Origin: Butyrivibrio proteoclasticus P6B7
GTDB taxonomy: Bacteria; Bacillota; Clostridia; Lachnospirales; Lachnospiraceae
Reading direction: 5' to 3'
Assembly: GCF_000622085.1 (NCBI RefSeq)
Contig: NZ_JHWL01000018.1
Coordinates: 24,109-88,108, forward strand
Length of the DNA: 64,000 nt
A program made the position numbers and the translations under genes. Below are positions 8,689 to 15,607 of the stretch, piece by piece. Numbering within the stretch: position 1 is the stretch's first letter; each line of letters opens with the position of its first letter. The notes below the pieces were generated by a model. It searched no databases. It was not told where the DNA came from and saw only the letters and a program-made list of their open reading frames with translations.

Positions 8689-10218
8689 TTAAGCCTCTTC
8701 CTCTGTCTTCTTCTTACGAGTTGTTCTCTTTGGCTTCTCTTCTCCGTCAGCTGCAGCTGCCTTCTTAGTTGTTGTCTTCTTAGCAGTTGTCTTCTTAGCT
8801 GGCTTCTCTTCTGCGTCTGCAGCAGCCTTCTTTGTTGTTGTCTTTCTAGTAGTTGTCTTCTTAGCTGGCTTCTCCTCTGCGTCTGCAGCAGCTGCCTTCT
8901 TAGTTGTTGTCTTCTTAACAGCAGCCTTCTTAGCTGTCTCCTTAACGTTCTCTACAAGGAAATCTGCAGCCTTCTGAACCTTAAGGTCATCACGCATAGT
9001 CTTCTGCTCAGTCTCAGACATAAGTCCCTTAAGCTTATCAAGGTCCATTCTGTACTGCTCAGCCATCTTCTTAAGCTCTTCCTCGAACTCTTCGTCAGAA
9101 ACTTCGATCTTCTCAGCCTTAGCAACCTCTTCAAGAACGAGTCTAGCCTGAATTCTCTCGATAGCCTGTGGCTTAACCTGCTCAAGCATCTTGTCTACGC
9201 TTGAACCTGTGTACTGAAGGTACTGATCCATGTTCATGCCCTGCATCTGAAGTCTCTGTGCAAAGTCATTAACGATCTGTCTCTGCTGAGTCTCAACCAT
9301 AGCCTCAGGAAGCTCCATGTCTGAATCCTCGATGACAGCCTTAACAACTTCATCTTCTCTCTGAGCCTTCTGCTCTGTAGCCTTCTTGTCAGCAAGCTTC
9401 TTCTTAACATCTTCCTTGTACTCAGCAAGTGTATCGAACTCTGATACATCGCTAGCGAACTCATCGTTGAGCTCAGGAAGCTCTTTAGCCTTGATAGCCT
9501 TAACTGTGCACTTGAATGTTGCAGCCTTACCAGCGAGCTCGTCTGCCTGATAATCCTCAGGGAATGTTACGTTAACGTCGCCTTCCTTGCCGATCTCAAA
9601 TCCAACAAGCTGCTCCTCGAATCCAGGAATGAAAGCACCTGAACCGATTGTAAGAGGATAATCTGTTCCCTTGCCGCCCTGGAAAGCAACACCATCAACA
9701 AATCCCTCGAAGTCAAGAGTAACGATATCGTTCATCTCAACTGCTCTATCTGTAACGTCTACAGTTCTAGCGTTAGTATTTCTCTGTCTGTCGATCTCAG
9801 CATCAACTTCCTCGTCTGTTACGTCGAGATCCATCTTAGCTACCTCAACACCCTTGTACTTACCAAGCTTTACTGGAGGCTTAAGAGCAACTTCTGCTGT
9901 GAAAATGAAGTCCTTACCAGCCTCAAGCTGTTCTACATCAATCTTAGGAGAAGATACAACGTCCTCGCCGCACTCCTCAACTGCCTTAGGATACTCTTCC
10001 TCGATAAGTTCGTTGGCAGCATCCTCATAGAATACTCCCTTACCATACATCTGCTCGATCATCTTACGAGGAGCCTTACCCTTACGGAATCCAGGAATCT
10101 GGATCTTGTTCTTATTCTTGTCATAAGCCTTCTGGATAGCCTTCTCAAGCTGCTCTGCAGAAACAACGATTTTAAGCTTAGCCATGCTGTTCTCAAGCTT
10201 CTCTACTGTTACGCTCAT
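8689..10218 (-). CDS. tig: Trigger factor with C-terminal Lys/Thr/Ala repeat tail
   Basis: Ribosome-associated chaperone and peptidyl-prolyl isomerase. The N-terminal ribosome-binding domain contains the GFRKGKAPR signature (residues 43-51), followed by the FKBP-like domain (about 150-240) and the helical C-terminal chaperone domain (to about 427). The protein has 509 residues against about 430 in most bacteria. The extra 80 residues are three imperfect repeats of KKTTTKKAAA plus DAEEKPAKKT, ending in a mixed basic-acidic tail, reminiscent of histone H1-like tails. A strong AGGAGG precedes the ATG. The core function is certain; the tail function is unknown and might be binding to rRNA or nucleic acid. 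Confidence 0.97.
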   Translation of the reverse strand: MSVTVEKLENSMAKLKIVVSAEQLEKAIQKAYDKNKNKIQIPGFRKGKAPRKMIEQMYGKGVFYEDAANELIEEEYPKAVEECGEDVVSSPKIDVEQLEAGKDFIFTAEVALKPPVKLGKYKGVEVAKMDLDVTDEEVDAEIDRQRNTNARTVDVTDRAVEMNDIVTLDFEGFVDGVAFQGGKGTDYPLTIGSGAFIPGFEEQLVGFEIGKEGDVNVTFPEDYQADELAGKAATFKCTVKAIKAKELPELNDEFASDVSEFDTLAEYKEDVKKKLADKKATEQKAQREDEVVKAVIEDSDMELPEAMVETQQRQIVNDFAQRLQMQGMNMDQYLQYTGSSVDKMLEQVKPQAIERIQARLVLEEVAKAEKIEVSDEEFEEELKKMAEQYRMDLDKLKGLMSETEQKTMRDDLKVQKAADFLVENVKETAKKAAVKKTTTKKAAAADAEEKPAKKTTTRKTTTKKAAADAEEKPAKKTTAKKTTTKKAAAADGEEKPKRTTRKKKTEEEA

Positions 10219-10285
10219 TTCTTAATGATTCCTCCTAAAAAAATTTATGTAAAGAGCCACCATAATATAGTCGCAGCTCTTTAGT

Positions 10286-10320
10286 TGCCTATTTAGGCAC
10301 AATCGCTTTCAGATTATATC
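10286..10320 (-). promoter_or_regulatory. Promoter and dyad upstream of tig
   Basis: On the minus strand a TATAAT -10 box lies at about 10314-10319. Immediately downstream is a 14-bp dyad (10286-10299) of TGCCTA and TAGGCA separated by two bases. The dyad falls near the start of the transcript and could be an operator or a 5' RNA hairpin. The -35 box is weak. Confidence 0.4.
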
Positions 10321-10456
10321 ATAGTGGCTTAAATATTTCCATCTTTTTTTCAATTTACGTATTCAATTTTGAAAGCATATTATAACCAGATATGAACACA
10401 TTATTCCGCATTATAGAACTCCGTTCTCTTTTTTAACGTTGCAGATTATATTTGTA

Positions 10457-10939
10457 TTAAGGATCAACATATCTTATAGCTGCAAATCCGTCTCTATCCT
10501 CAATATCATCATCGCCAAATAGTTCCATCTCGCCATCGCGATGTCTATAATACCTTAGATTTACGTCCTCATCTTCAATAGCAATAATGATTCTGAAGGC
10601 ATAGCAAGGAAACATATTTCTTAGTTTACATCCCCATATTTCTGAGATAATAAGTGCAATTCTTAAAGCTTCCTCAGGATTCTCAACATCAAAATAATCG
10701 CCAATATTAAACTCACTAAAACTAGATTCAAATCCAGCCATATCATAATTAGCCCTTACTATTCTCTTTACGTCAGAATCTGTAAATGTCATTTTCTCAC
10801 CAAATAATATAAATCCCTTCTCTTCGTAAAAATCAGGCCAAATCTTTTCTCTATTTCCACTTATCTTAAAATCTGATTCTTCGAGTTTATAAATCTTTGT
10901 TTTCATGTCTTTTGTGCATCTAATATCTTTAATGTCCAT
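10457..10939 (-). CDS. Hypothetical acidic protein, possible orphan immunity protein
   Basis: A 160-residue acidic, soluble protein that I do not assign to a named family. It has no signal peptide or membrane segment. Its A+T-rich codon use differs from the neighbouring housekeeping genes, which suggests acquired DNA. The start overlaps the end of an upstream coding remnant (10929-11099) by 11 bp, a coupling typical of toxin-immunity pairs at the 3' end of polymorphic toxin genes. With the toxin body missing, this would be an orphan immunity gene. The role is inference from context only. Confidence 0.5.
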   Translation of the reverse strand: MDIKDIRCTKDMKTKIYKLEESDFKISGNREKIWPDFYEEKGFILFGEKMTFTDSDVKRIVRANYDMAGFESSFSEFNIGDYFDVENPEEALRIALIISEIWGCKLRNMFPCYAFRIIIAIEDEDVNLRYYRHRDGEMELFGDDDIEDRDGFAAIRYVDP

Positions 10940-11099
10940 AATATGGTTCCTCTCCTAAATAATTCAGTCCTTTATTCATCGCTTTTTGTATCCATGGATC
11001 TTGTAATATTTTTTGTATTTTTTGTGGTGCTACCCTACCAGCTAAATCATATAGTAATCCTGTTACTGGACTAAATCTGTATTTTCCAGACCCTCTTTT
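10929..11099 (-). pseudogene. 3' remnant of a lost gene (toxin-like C-terminus)
   Basis: Translating upstream of the immunity-like gene gives 56 open codons (KRGSGKYRFSPVTGLLYD near the start, ending NYLGEEPYYGH) with no start codon near the 5' end and an in-frame stop just before it. The break falls in a six-A run, so a frameshift may have occurred there. The reading overlaps the next gene's start. I see no further homologous coding upstream. It fits the last segment of a secreted polymorphic toxin whose body was deleted, but the family is not identified. Confidence 0.45.
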
Positions 11100-11102
11100 T
11101 TA

Positions 11103-11340
11103 TCCATAGCAGATATTTTAATATGTATGAAATATTAATATATGTATTTTTGTGAAAATGTAATATTATTTCTTTTGGTTCACAAACAAAAAGAGATTAC
11201 CAAGCCTTTTCCTCGATGAATTTGTGATTTGGGTTTTGAAGTTATATTGATATATTTGTTGCCGTAATTTGGGGATTCTCTTTGATTCTTTATGCTAACG
11301 TTTTTCTGAATGTCTCATAATGGATTGTTTTTTAGCACTC
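11103..11340. other. A+T-rich spacer, no feature recognised
   Basis: This stretch between the coding remnant and the first 52-bp repeat is A+T-rich and has no credible reading frame, hairpin terminator or repeat that I can support. It may be decayed sequence of the lost gene. Confidence 0.5.
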
Positions 11341-11652
11341 TTGGGCAAATTCTAAACAATTGGCCATATTACCCAGGCAAAATCATGTTGCTATGGGTAA
11401 AAATGTATTCTCTGCCCATCTTGCCCATGAATCATGCCTCTGTCTTGGGTAATATCATTTTTTAAACCGATTTTGCCCAAACCACACTCCCCTTCCTTGG
11501 GTAACTTCACGCAAAACAATCATCTTACCCAAAAGCCGCTCCACAATCATGGGTATTTTTAAACAAAACATCCTTCTTACCCAAAAGCCACTCCTCTATC
11601 ACGGGTAATTTCAAACAAAACATCCATCCGCCCCTATAACATAGGCAAATCC
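11341..11652. repeat. 52-bp repeat array, upstream arm (six units)
   Basis: Six head-to-tail units start at 11341, 11393, 11445, 11497, 11549 and 11601, each exactly 52 bp. Each has GGG(T/C)AA at positions 3-8 and TT(A/G)CCC at positions 29-34, the reverse complement type of the same half-site. The sixth unit has lost its second half-site. The bases between are only loosely conserved. The array ends about 155 bp before the start of the nuclease-like gene and has the same unit design as the array after it. Confidence 0.93.
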
Positions 11653-11807
11653 GCATAAATACTAGAGCTTGCCCTTATCTCTTTACAATTCCAAAAAAGC
11701 ATGTTATTGTTGTCATCGCGAAATCTTTCGAATTCTTGATATTTTCTTATCGACATAATTCTTGTCAGATTTCAACTCTAATACAATTTAACAGAAAAGG
11801 GATTTTA

Positions 11808-12584
11808 ATGTTTATTAGTGACATTGCATTAAAGGAAAAGCAGAGGCTTGTTGTACAGCTTCGTGCTTTGGAAGAACAATTTAATAAGAGGGAATTTCTC
11901 GAAGGCAAGATTTCTTTTAGCAAGAATGGTACTTCATACAAATTCTTCAATTTGACCAACATGAACCGGAGCTATATCCCAGCTGCAGAAAAAGATCTCA
12001 TAAAGAGTCTCTGCACCAAGCGATATTATGAAGACAAAATATCTGCTTACAAAAAGGAAATTCGAGCGCTGGACTTATTTCTATCCAGGAGTCCCAAGGA
12101 TCCTGACGATATTATCAGGAAACATCCTGAGCTGAGGTCATTCTTGCTAGATGTCCCTGAATATGCTGATGAAATTGATGAGTGGGCAACCGATGACGAC
12201 GAATGTACCAAGCACCCTGAGCACTTGATAATTCAGACCCTCAAAGGAGATATGGTTCGCTCAAAGTCAGAAGCTATGATAGCTGATGAACTATTCAGAT
12301 CCAAGGTTCCTTATATTTATGAGAAGAAACTTGCGGTAGGAAGCGATTTCTTTTACCCTGACTTCACAGTCAAAAACAAAAGGACCGGTCAAATCTATAT
12401 TTGGGAACACTTTGGAAAGATGGATGATCCAAAATATATTGAGAATAATTGCTTGTACAAGCTCAATAGATATTTAAGAGCCGGCTACATACCAAGCATC
12501 AACTTCATTGCAACCTATGAAGACCCCAAGAATCCTTTTTATCCTATCAAGGTGTCTCAGATAATTGAGCAGTATCTCACTTGA
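11808..12584 (+). CDS. Predicted PD-(D/E)XK-type nuclease of an unnamed family
   Basis: A 258-residue soluble protein. The N-terminal half is helical and charged and probably coiled-coil. The C-terminal half resembles a restriction-endonuclease fold: SEAMIADEL (Glu155), YPDFTV (Asp185) and IWEHFGK (Glu200), with Lys204 nearby rather than at the canonical X-K position. From memory, similar proteins with a WEHFG-type motif occur unnamed in other Lachnospiraceae and Clostridia. The start at 11808 is chosen for the purine-rich AAAAGGGA upstream; an earlier ATG at 11736 has no ribosome site. It stands alone between two 52-bp repeat arrays. Nuclease activity and a link to the arrays are inference. 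Confidence 0.65.
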   Translation: MFISDIALKEKQRLVVQLRALEEQFNKREFLEGKISFSKNGTSYKFFNLTNMNRSYIPAAEKDLIKSLCTKRYYEDKISAYKKEIRALDLFLSRSPKDPDDIIRKHPELRSFLLDVPEYADEIDEWATDDDECTKHPEHLIIQTLKGDMVRSKSEAMIADELFRSKVPYIYEKKLAVGSDFFYPDFTVKNKRTGQIYIWEHFGKMDDPKYIENNCLYKLNRYLRAGYIPSINFIATYEDPKNPFYPIKVSQIIEQYLT

Positions 12585-12637
12585 AGTAGGATTTACCTGT
12601 CATAATATTTGTCTTCGGTCTGATGTTGTCGGTCATC

Positions 12638-13060
12638 TTGGGTAAATTTGAAATAACCACTAATCTTGCCCAGGGTATGGATTGGTGTCTTGGGTAAACT
12701 AGCAATAATCGGCATTCTTGCCCAAGGAATGAGTTGGTGTCTTGGGCAAAAAGGCAATATTTTCAATTCTTACCCGAGTCATGAGCTGATGTCATGGGTA
12801 AATATATAATAATCGGCATTCTTGCCCAAGTTATGTGTTGGTATCATGGGTAAAAAAACAATAATTACTATTCTTGCCCGAGTTATACATTGGTGCCACG
12901 GGCAAATCCTAAAAAATCGACACTTTTGCCCAACGCATTCACTACTATCACGGGTAAATATATATAATTCCTCATTCTTGCCCAATACATACGCTGATGC
13001 CCTGGGTAAATTTGCGATAATCGCCTTTCTTGCCCAATACATATAATGTTGCTGTGGGTA
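12638..13060. repeat. 52-bp repeat array, downstream arm (eight units plus a partial)
   Basis: Eight full units start at 12638, 12690, 12742, 12794, 12846, 12898, 12950 and 13002, with a ninth beginning at 13054. All are exactly 52 bp, with GGG(T/C)AA at positions 3-8 and TT(A/G)CCC at positions 29-34. Flanking context is partly kept (for example ATTCTTGCCCAAG and TTGGTGTC). The array begins 54 bp after the nuclease-like stop codon. It is not in 52-bp phase with the upstream arm, being off by 3 bp. Confidence 0.95.
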
Positions 13061-13098
13061 ATAATCTCTTTTCCAATCAATAATTATAAAATATGGTT

Positions 13099-13635
13099 TT
13101 ACGCCAAAACAATTTTCTCAGTACTCATGTAGGCGTTGCTATATCTCTGATCTCCGGAAACGTCGTCCCTGAACCAGCTGGCAGGATTGTACAAAAGAGC
13201 TATCTCTTTACTAGGAAATTCTACTTCTGCAAGAACTCTGCCTCTATAAACGCCTTCAAATACATCCAGTTCAATCTTCATGTCACCGTTTCGTATCATA
13301 TCTGCAACATCAGGATGGTCTCTCAGGAACTCCTTGGTAAAACTATCATCGTTGAGAGGAATAAGGTATCTCCTCTTAGAGATTACGTTGCCATCTGCCT
13401 TGGCAATTAAATGTCCGTAGCTCTTAGCATCCAGAGGCATGTTGTACTCGGTCTGGCCGATTCCATCTGCGTTTCTGTTGCCCTTATAGGTCATGTAATA
13501 AGAGTCATCCTCACGTCTCACGCGGACAGCTGGAGAAACATTAAGATAGCCCTGCTCAATCCTGTGGCAAGGAAATCTCTCAAGCCCCTCCGGAAGGCTC
13601 TTTATTGTAAACTTTCTCTCAATCTCTACTCCCAT
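13099..13635 (-). CDS. CYTH-domain protein
   Basis: A 178-residue CYTH-superfamily protein (adenylate cyclase class IV / thiamine triphosphatase / inorganic triphosphatase fold). The defining ExExK motif is at the N-terminus (VEIERKF), with further charged strands (RVRREDD, KIELDVFEG, LAEVEF) lining a triphosphate tunnel. The start at 13635 is set by GGGGG just upstream; an earlier in-frame start would add 29 residues without a ribosome site. Most bacterial members hydrolyse tripolyphosphate or another triphosphate in a metal-dependent way. The gene appears monocistronic and follows the repeat array. Confidence 0.88.
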   Translation of the reverse strand: MGVEIERKFTIKSLPEGLERFPCHRIEQGYLNVSPAVRVRREDDSYYMTYKGNRNADGIGQTEYNMPLDAKSYGHLIAKADGNVISKRRYLIPLNDDSFTKEFLRDHPDVADMIRNGDMKIELDVFEGVYRGRVLAEVEFPSKEIALLYNPASWFRDDVSGDQRYSNAYMSTEKIVLA

Positions 13636-13670
13636 AAATCCCCCTGAATAATAGAATCTGAAACTAGAAA

Positions 13671-13853
13671 GCATGTTGCTTGCAACATGCTCGCGCCGAG
13701 CGCGGTTGCATTTATGCAACATTTACCTATCGCGCGATGTGCAGATCACTTGGCGAGGTTTTTTCGAGCCTAGTGAAATGTCATACACAGTAGTGTGCAT
13801 CCATAGCGGAGCGTTTTTTATGATATAGGAATTTCGGAGAAATTTCCTATATC
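13671..13853. repeat. Cluster of short palindromes (REP-like)
   Basis: Several dyads are packed together: GCATGTTGC/GCAACATGC (13671-13690), GTTGCA/TGCAAC (13705-13720), ATCGCGCGAT (13729-13738), and a long stem of ATATAGGAATTT with AAATTTCCTATAT ending near 13853. The G+C-rich pieces contrast with the A+T-rich surroundings. They lie between the CYTH gene and the DJ-1 gene terminator. A related hairpin occurs at 48532-48563. They may be REP-like elements or processing hairpins. Confidence 0.5.
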
Positions 13854-13857
13854 TAAA

Positions 13858-13882
13858 TAAGGGTGCCATACCTGACACCCTC
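13858..13882 (-). terminator. Terminator of the DJ-1 family gene
   Basis: GAGGGTG pairs with CACCCT on the minus strand just past the stop codon of the DJ-1 gene and is followed by a short T-containing tail. It is modest in strength, and the 13820-13853 hairpin behind it may help. Confidence 0.55.
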
Positions 13883-13892
13883 ATCAAATACA

Positions 13893-14444
13893 TTATTTAT
13901 TATATACGATTTTTGCAGCCATTTCATCTGCCGCTTCCTTACCCTGGAAGTGCTCAATAATAGCAAGCCCAAATGGAATAGCTGTTCCCATGCCACGGCT
14001 TGTGATAAAGTTGCCGTCCTTAGTAACCTCAGTGGTCTGCACATCTGCACTGCCTAAGTCCACTTCGCATCCCGGATAGCAGCAAGCTTTTTTACCATCA
14101 AGGATTCCCATCTTGCCGTATACAGTAGGTGCTGCGCAGATAGCTGCCAGCATCTTGCCCTTCTGGTTAAAAGAACTAATCTGATCTTTAAGCTTATCGC
14201 AAGCCCCAAGATTCCTGGTTCCTGGCTGGCCACCTGGAAGAATGATCATATCAATTCCGTCAAAGTCCACATCCTCCAAAAGGGCATCACTTTCCACGGT
14301 AATGTTGTGTGATCCAGTGACACTCTTTCTTCCCATGATTGATGCCATGGTGATCTCTATGCCAGCGCGTCTTAAAAGGTCCACAACTGTAAGAGCCTCT
14401 ATCTCCTCAAATCCATCTGCCAAAAAAATCGCTGTTTTTGCCAT
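13893..14444 (-). CDS. DJ-1/PfpI family protein
   Basis: A 183-residue single-domain protein of the DJ-1/ThiJ/YajL family. The nucleophile-elbow cysteine is in AAICAAP, and the conserved glutamate is in the N-terminal FEEIEAL motif. The GGQPGTRNL loop is also typical. Family members are linked to oxidative and carbonyl stress protection, with glyoxalase or deglycase activity debated. AAGGAGGAAG precedes the ATG. It appears to be transcribed alone. Confidence 0.9.
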   Translation of the reverse strand: MAKTAIFLADGFEEIEALTVVDLLRRAGIEITMASIMGRKSVTGSHNITVESDALLEDVDFDGIDMIILPGGQPGTRNLGACDKLKDQISSFNQKGKMLAAICAAPTVYGKMGILDGKKACCYPGCEVDLGSADVQTTEVTKDGNFITSRGMGTAIPFGLAIIEHFQGKEAADEMAAKIVYNK

Positions 14445-14555
14445 ACTTCCTCCTTGGTAAATCGCTGAATTATTAAGTCAAAAAAATGATACTGTCCAAA
14501 GTCTGTAAACCTCGAACAGTACCATTATAACATCTAATGATTTCTAATAGTTTTA

Positions 14556-15587
14556 TTATCTGATCTCTTTGGTAGATTCCCCAACAATAAGTTCTCCAGG
14601 GAATACTATATGTCTATGATGACTCTCTCCCTCGATAATGTCAAAGATAAGTCTCATAGTCTCCTTAGAAATCTCATCAAGAGGCTGCTTAATGGTGGTA
14701 AGACGAGGAATGCAAAAATCCGCCATCTCCTGTCCGTCGAATCCGGCAACGCTTACGTCCTGAGGAACTCTAAGGCCTGCATCTGCCAGGGCACGAAGGG
14801 CACCGATGGCAAGCACGTCGGAAATGCAGTAAATGGCTGTGAACTTCTCACCGGACTTGATAAGGGCTCTGGTGGTGTCATAACCGTTACGCATGGAATA
14901 AATGCGCCTGTCTACAAAGCGGATAAGCTTCTCATTAGGCTCGATTCCATTGTCCTTAAGGGCCTGAAGATATCCCTGAAGTCTTTGCTGAACAACTGAA
15001 GGGTTATCATTACCCTCAGTAAGGATGGCGATCTTCTTGTGGCCAAGGCCAATGAGATACTCCACCATCTTGCGGCTTTCAAGGGCATCATCCACTGATA
15101 CTGTTGAATAGGAGTTCCTACTGAGATTATCAGAAATATCAGAACCGATAGTGGCAAAAACAACCGGTACATTGAGCTTCTTGATCTTATCTGCTGAATG
15201 CATGGCACTTCCGCCCATGAATATGATTCCGCGAAGTCGTTTCTCTTTTTCCAGCTCAAGAGCAACGTCCACCTCGTCTTCATAGGCTTCAACGTGTCTA
15301 AGTACAAGAGCATAGCCCTTTTCCTCAGTGGCCTGTTCAACCACCTCGATCATAGGTGAGAAGAAGGGGTTAGTAATACCCTTTACCAGCACTGCTATGC
15401 ACTTGGCATCTATTCTCTTAAGGTTTCTTGCGCTGTTATTGGGAATATAGCCTGTCTCCTCGATGACGGCCATAATCCTTTTCTTAGTCTCAGGATTGAT
15501 ATCTGAGTGATCATTTAAAGCCCTGGATACGGTGCTGACTCCAACACCGCATCTTTTGGCTATTTCTTTAATTGTTATACCTGCCAT
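14556..15587 (-). CDS. LacI-family repressor, probably of malQ
   Basis: A 343-residue LacI/GalR-family regulator. The N-terminal helix-turn-helix is ITIKEIAKRCGVGVSTVSRA, followed by a hinge helix (NNSARNLKR) and a periplasmic-binding-protein-like sugar domain. It lies 20 bp downstream of malQ on the same strand and is probably co-transcribed. A LacI-type half-palindrome GGTAACGTTTCC lies upstream of malQ (17197-17208), which suggests autoregulation of a maltodextrin or glycogen unit. The effector is not identifiable from sequence. Confidence 0.9.
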   Translation of the reverse strand: MAGITIKEIAKRCGVGVSTVSRALNDHSDINPETKKRIMAVIEETGYIPNNSARNLKRIDAKCIAVLVKGITNPFFSPMIEVVEQATEEKGYALVLRHVEAYEDEVDVALELEKEKRLRGIIFMGGSAMHSADKIKKLNVPVVFATIGSDISDNLSRNSYSTVSVDDALESRKMVEYLIGLGHKKIAILTEGNDNPSVVQQRLQGYLQALKDNGIEPNEKLIRFVDRRIYSMRNGYDTTRALIKSGEKFTAIYCISDVLAIGALRALADAGLRVPQDVSVAGFDGQEMADFCIPRLTTIKQPLDEISKETMRLIFDIIEGESHHRHIVFPGELIVGESTKEIR

Positions 15588-15607
15588 AATAACAACCTAC
15601 GCTTTTA

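Noticed and set aside
11341..13060. CRISPR array
   Set aside because: The strictly conserved segments are only about 6-8 bp and alternate in orientation. The intervening bases are partly conserved. No cas gene is present.
12779..13080. Open reading frames of 65-87 codons on both strands within the downstream array
   Set aside because: They arise from the 52-bp repeat itself, lack ribosome binding sites, and code on both strands at once.
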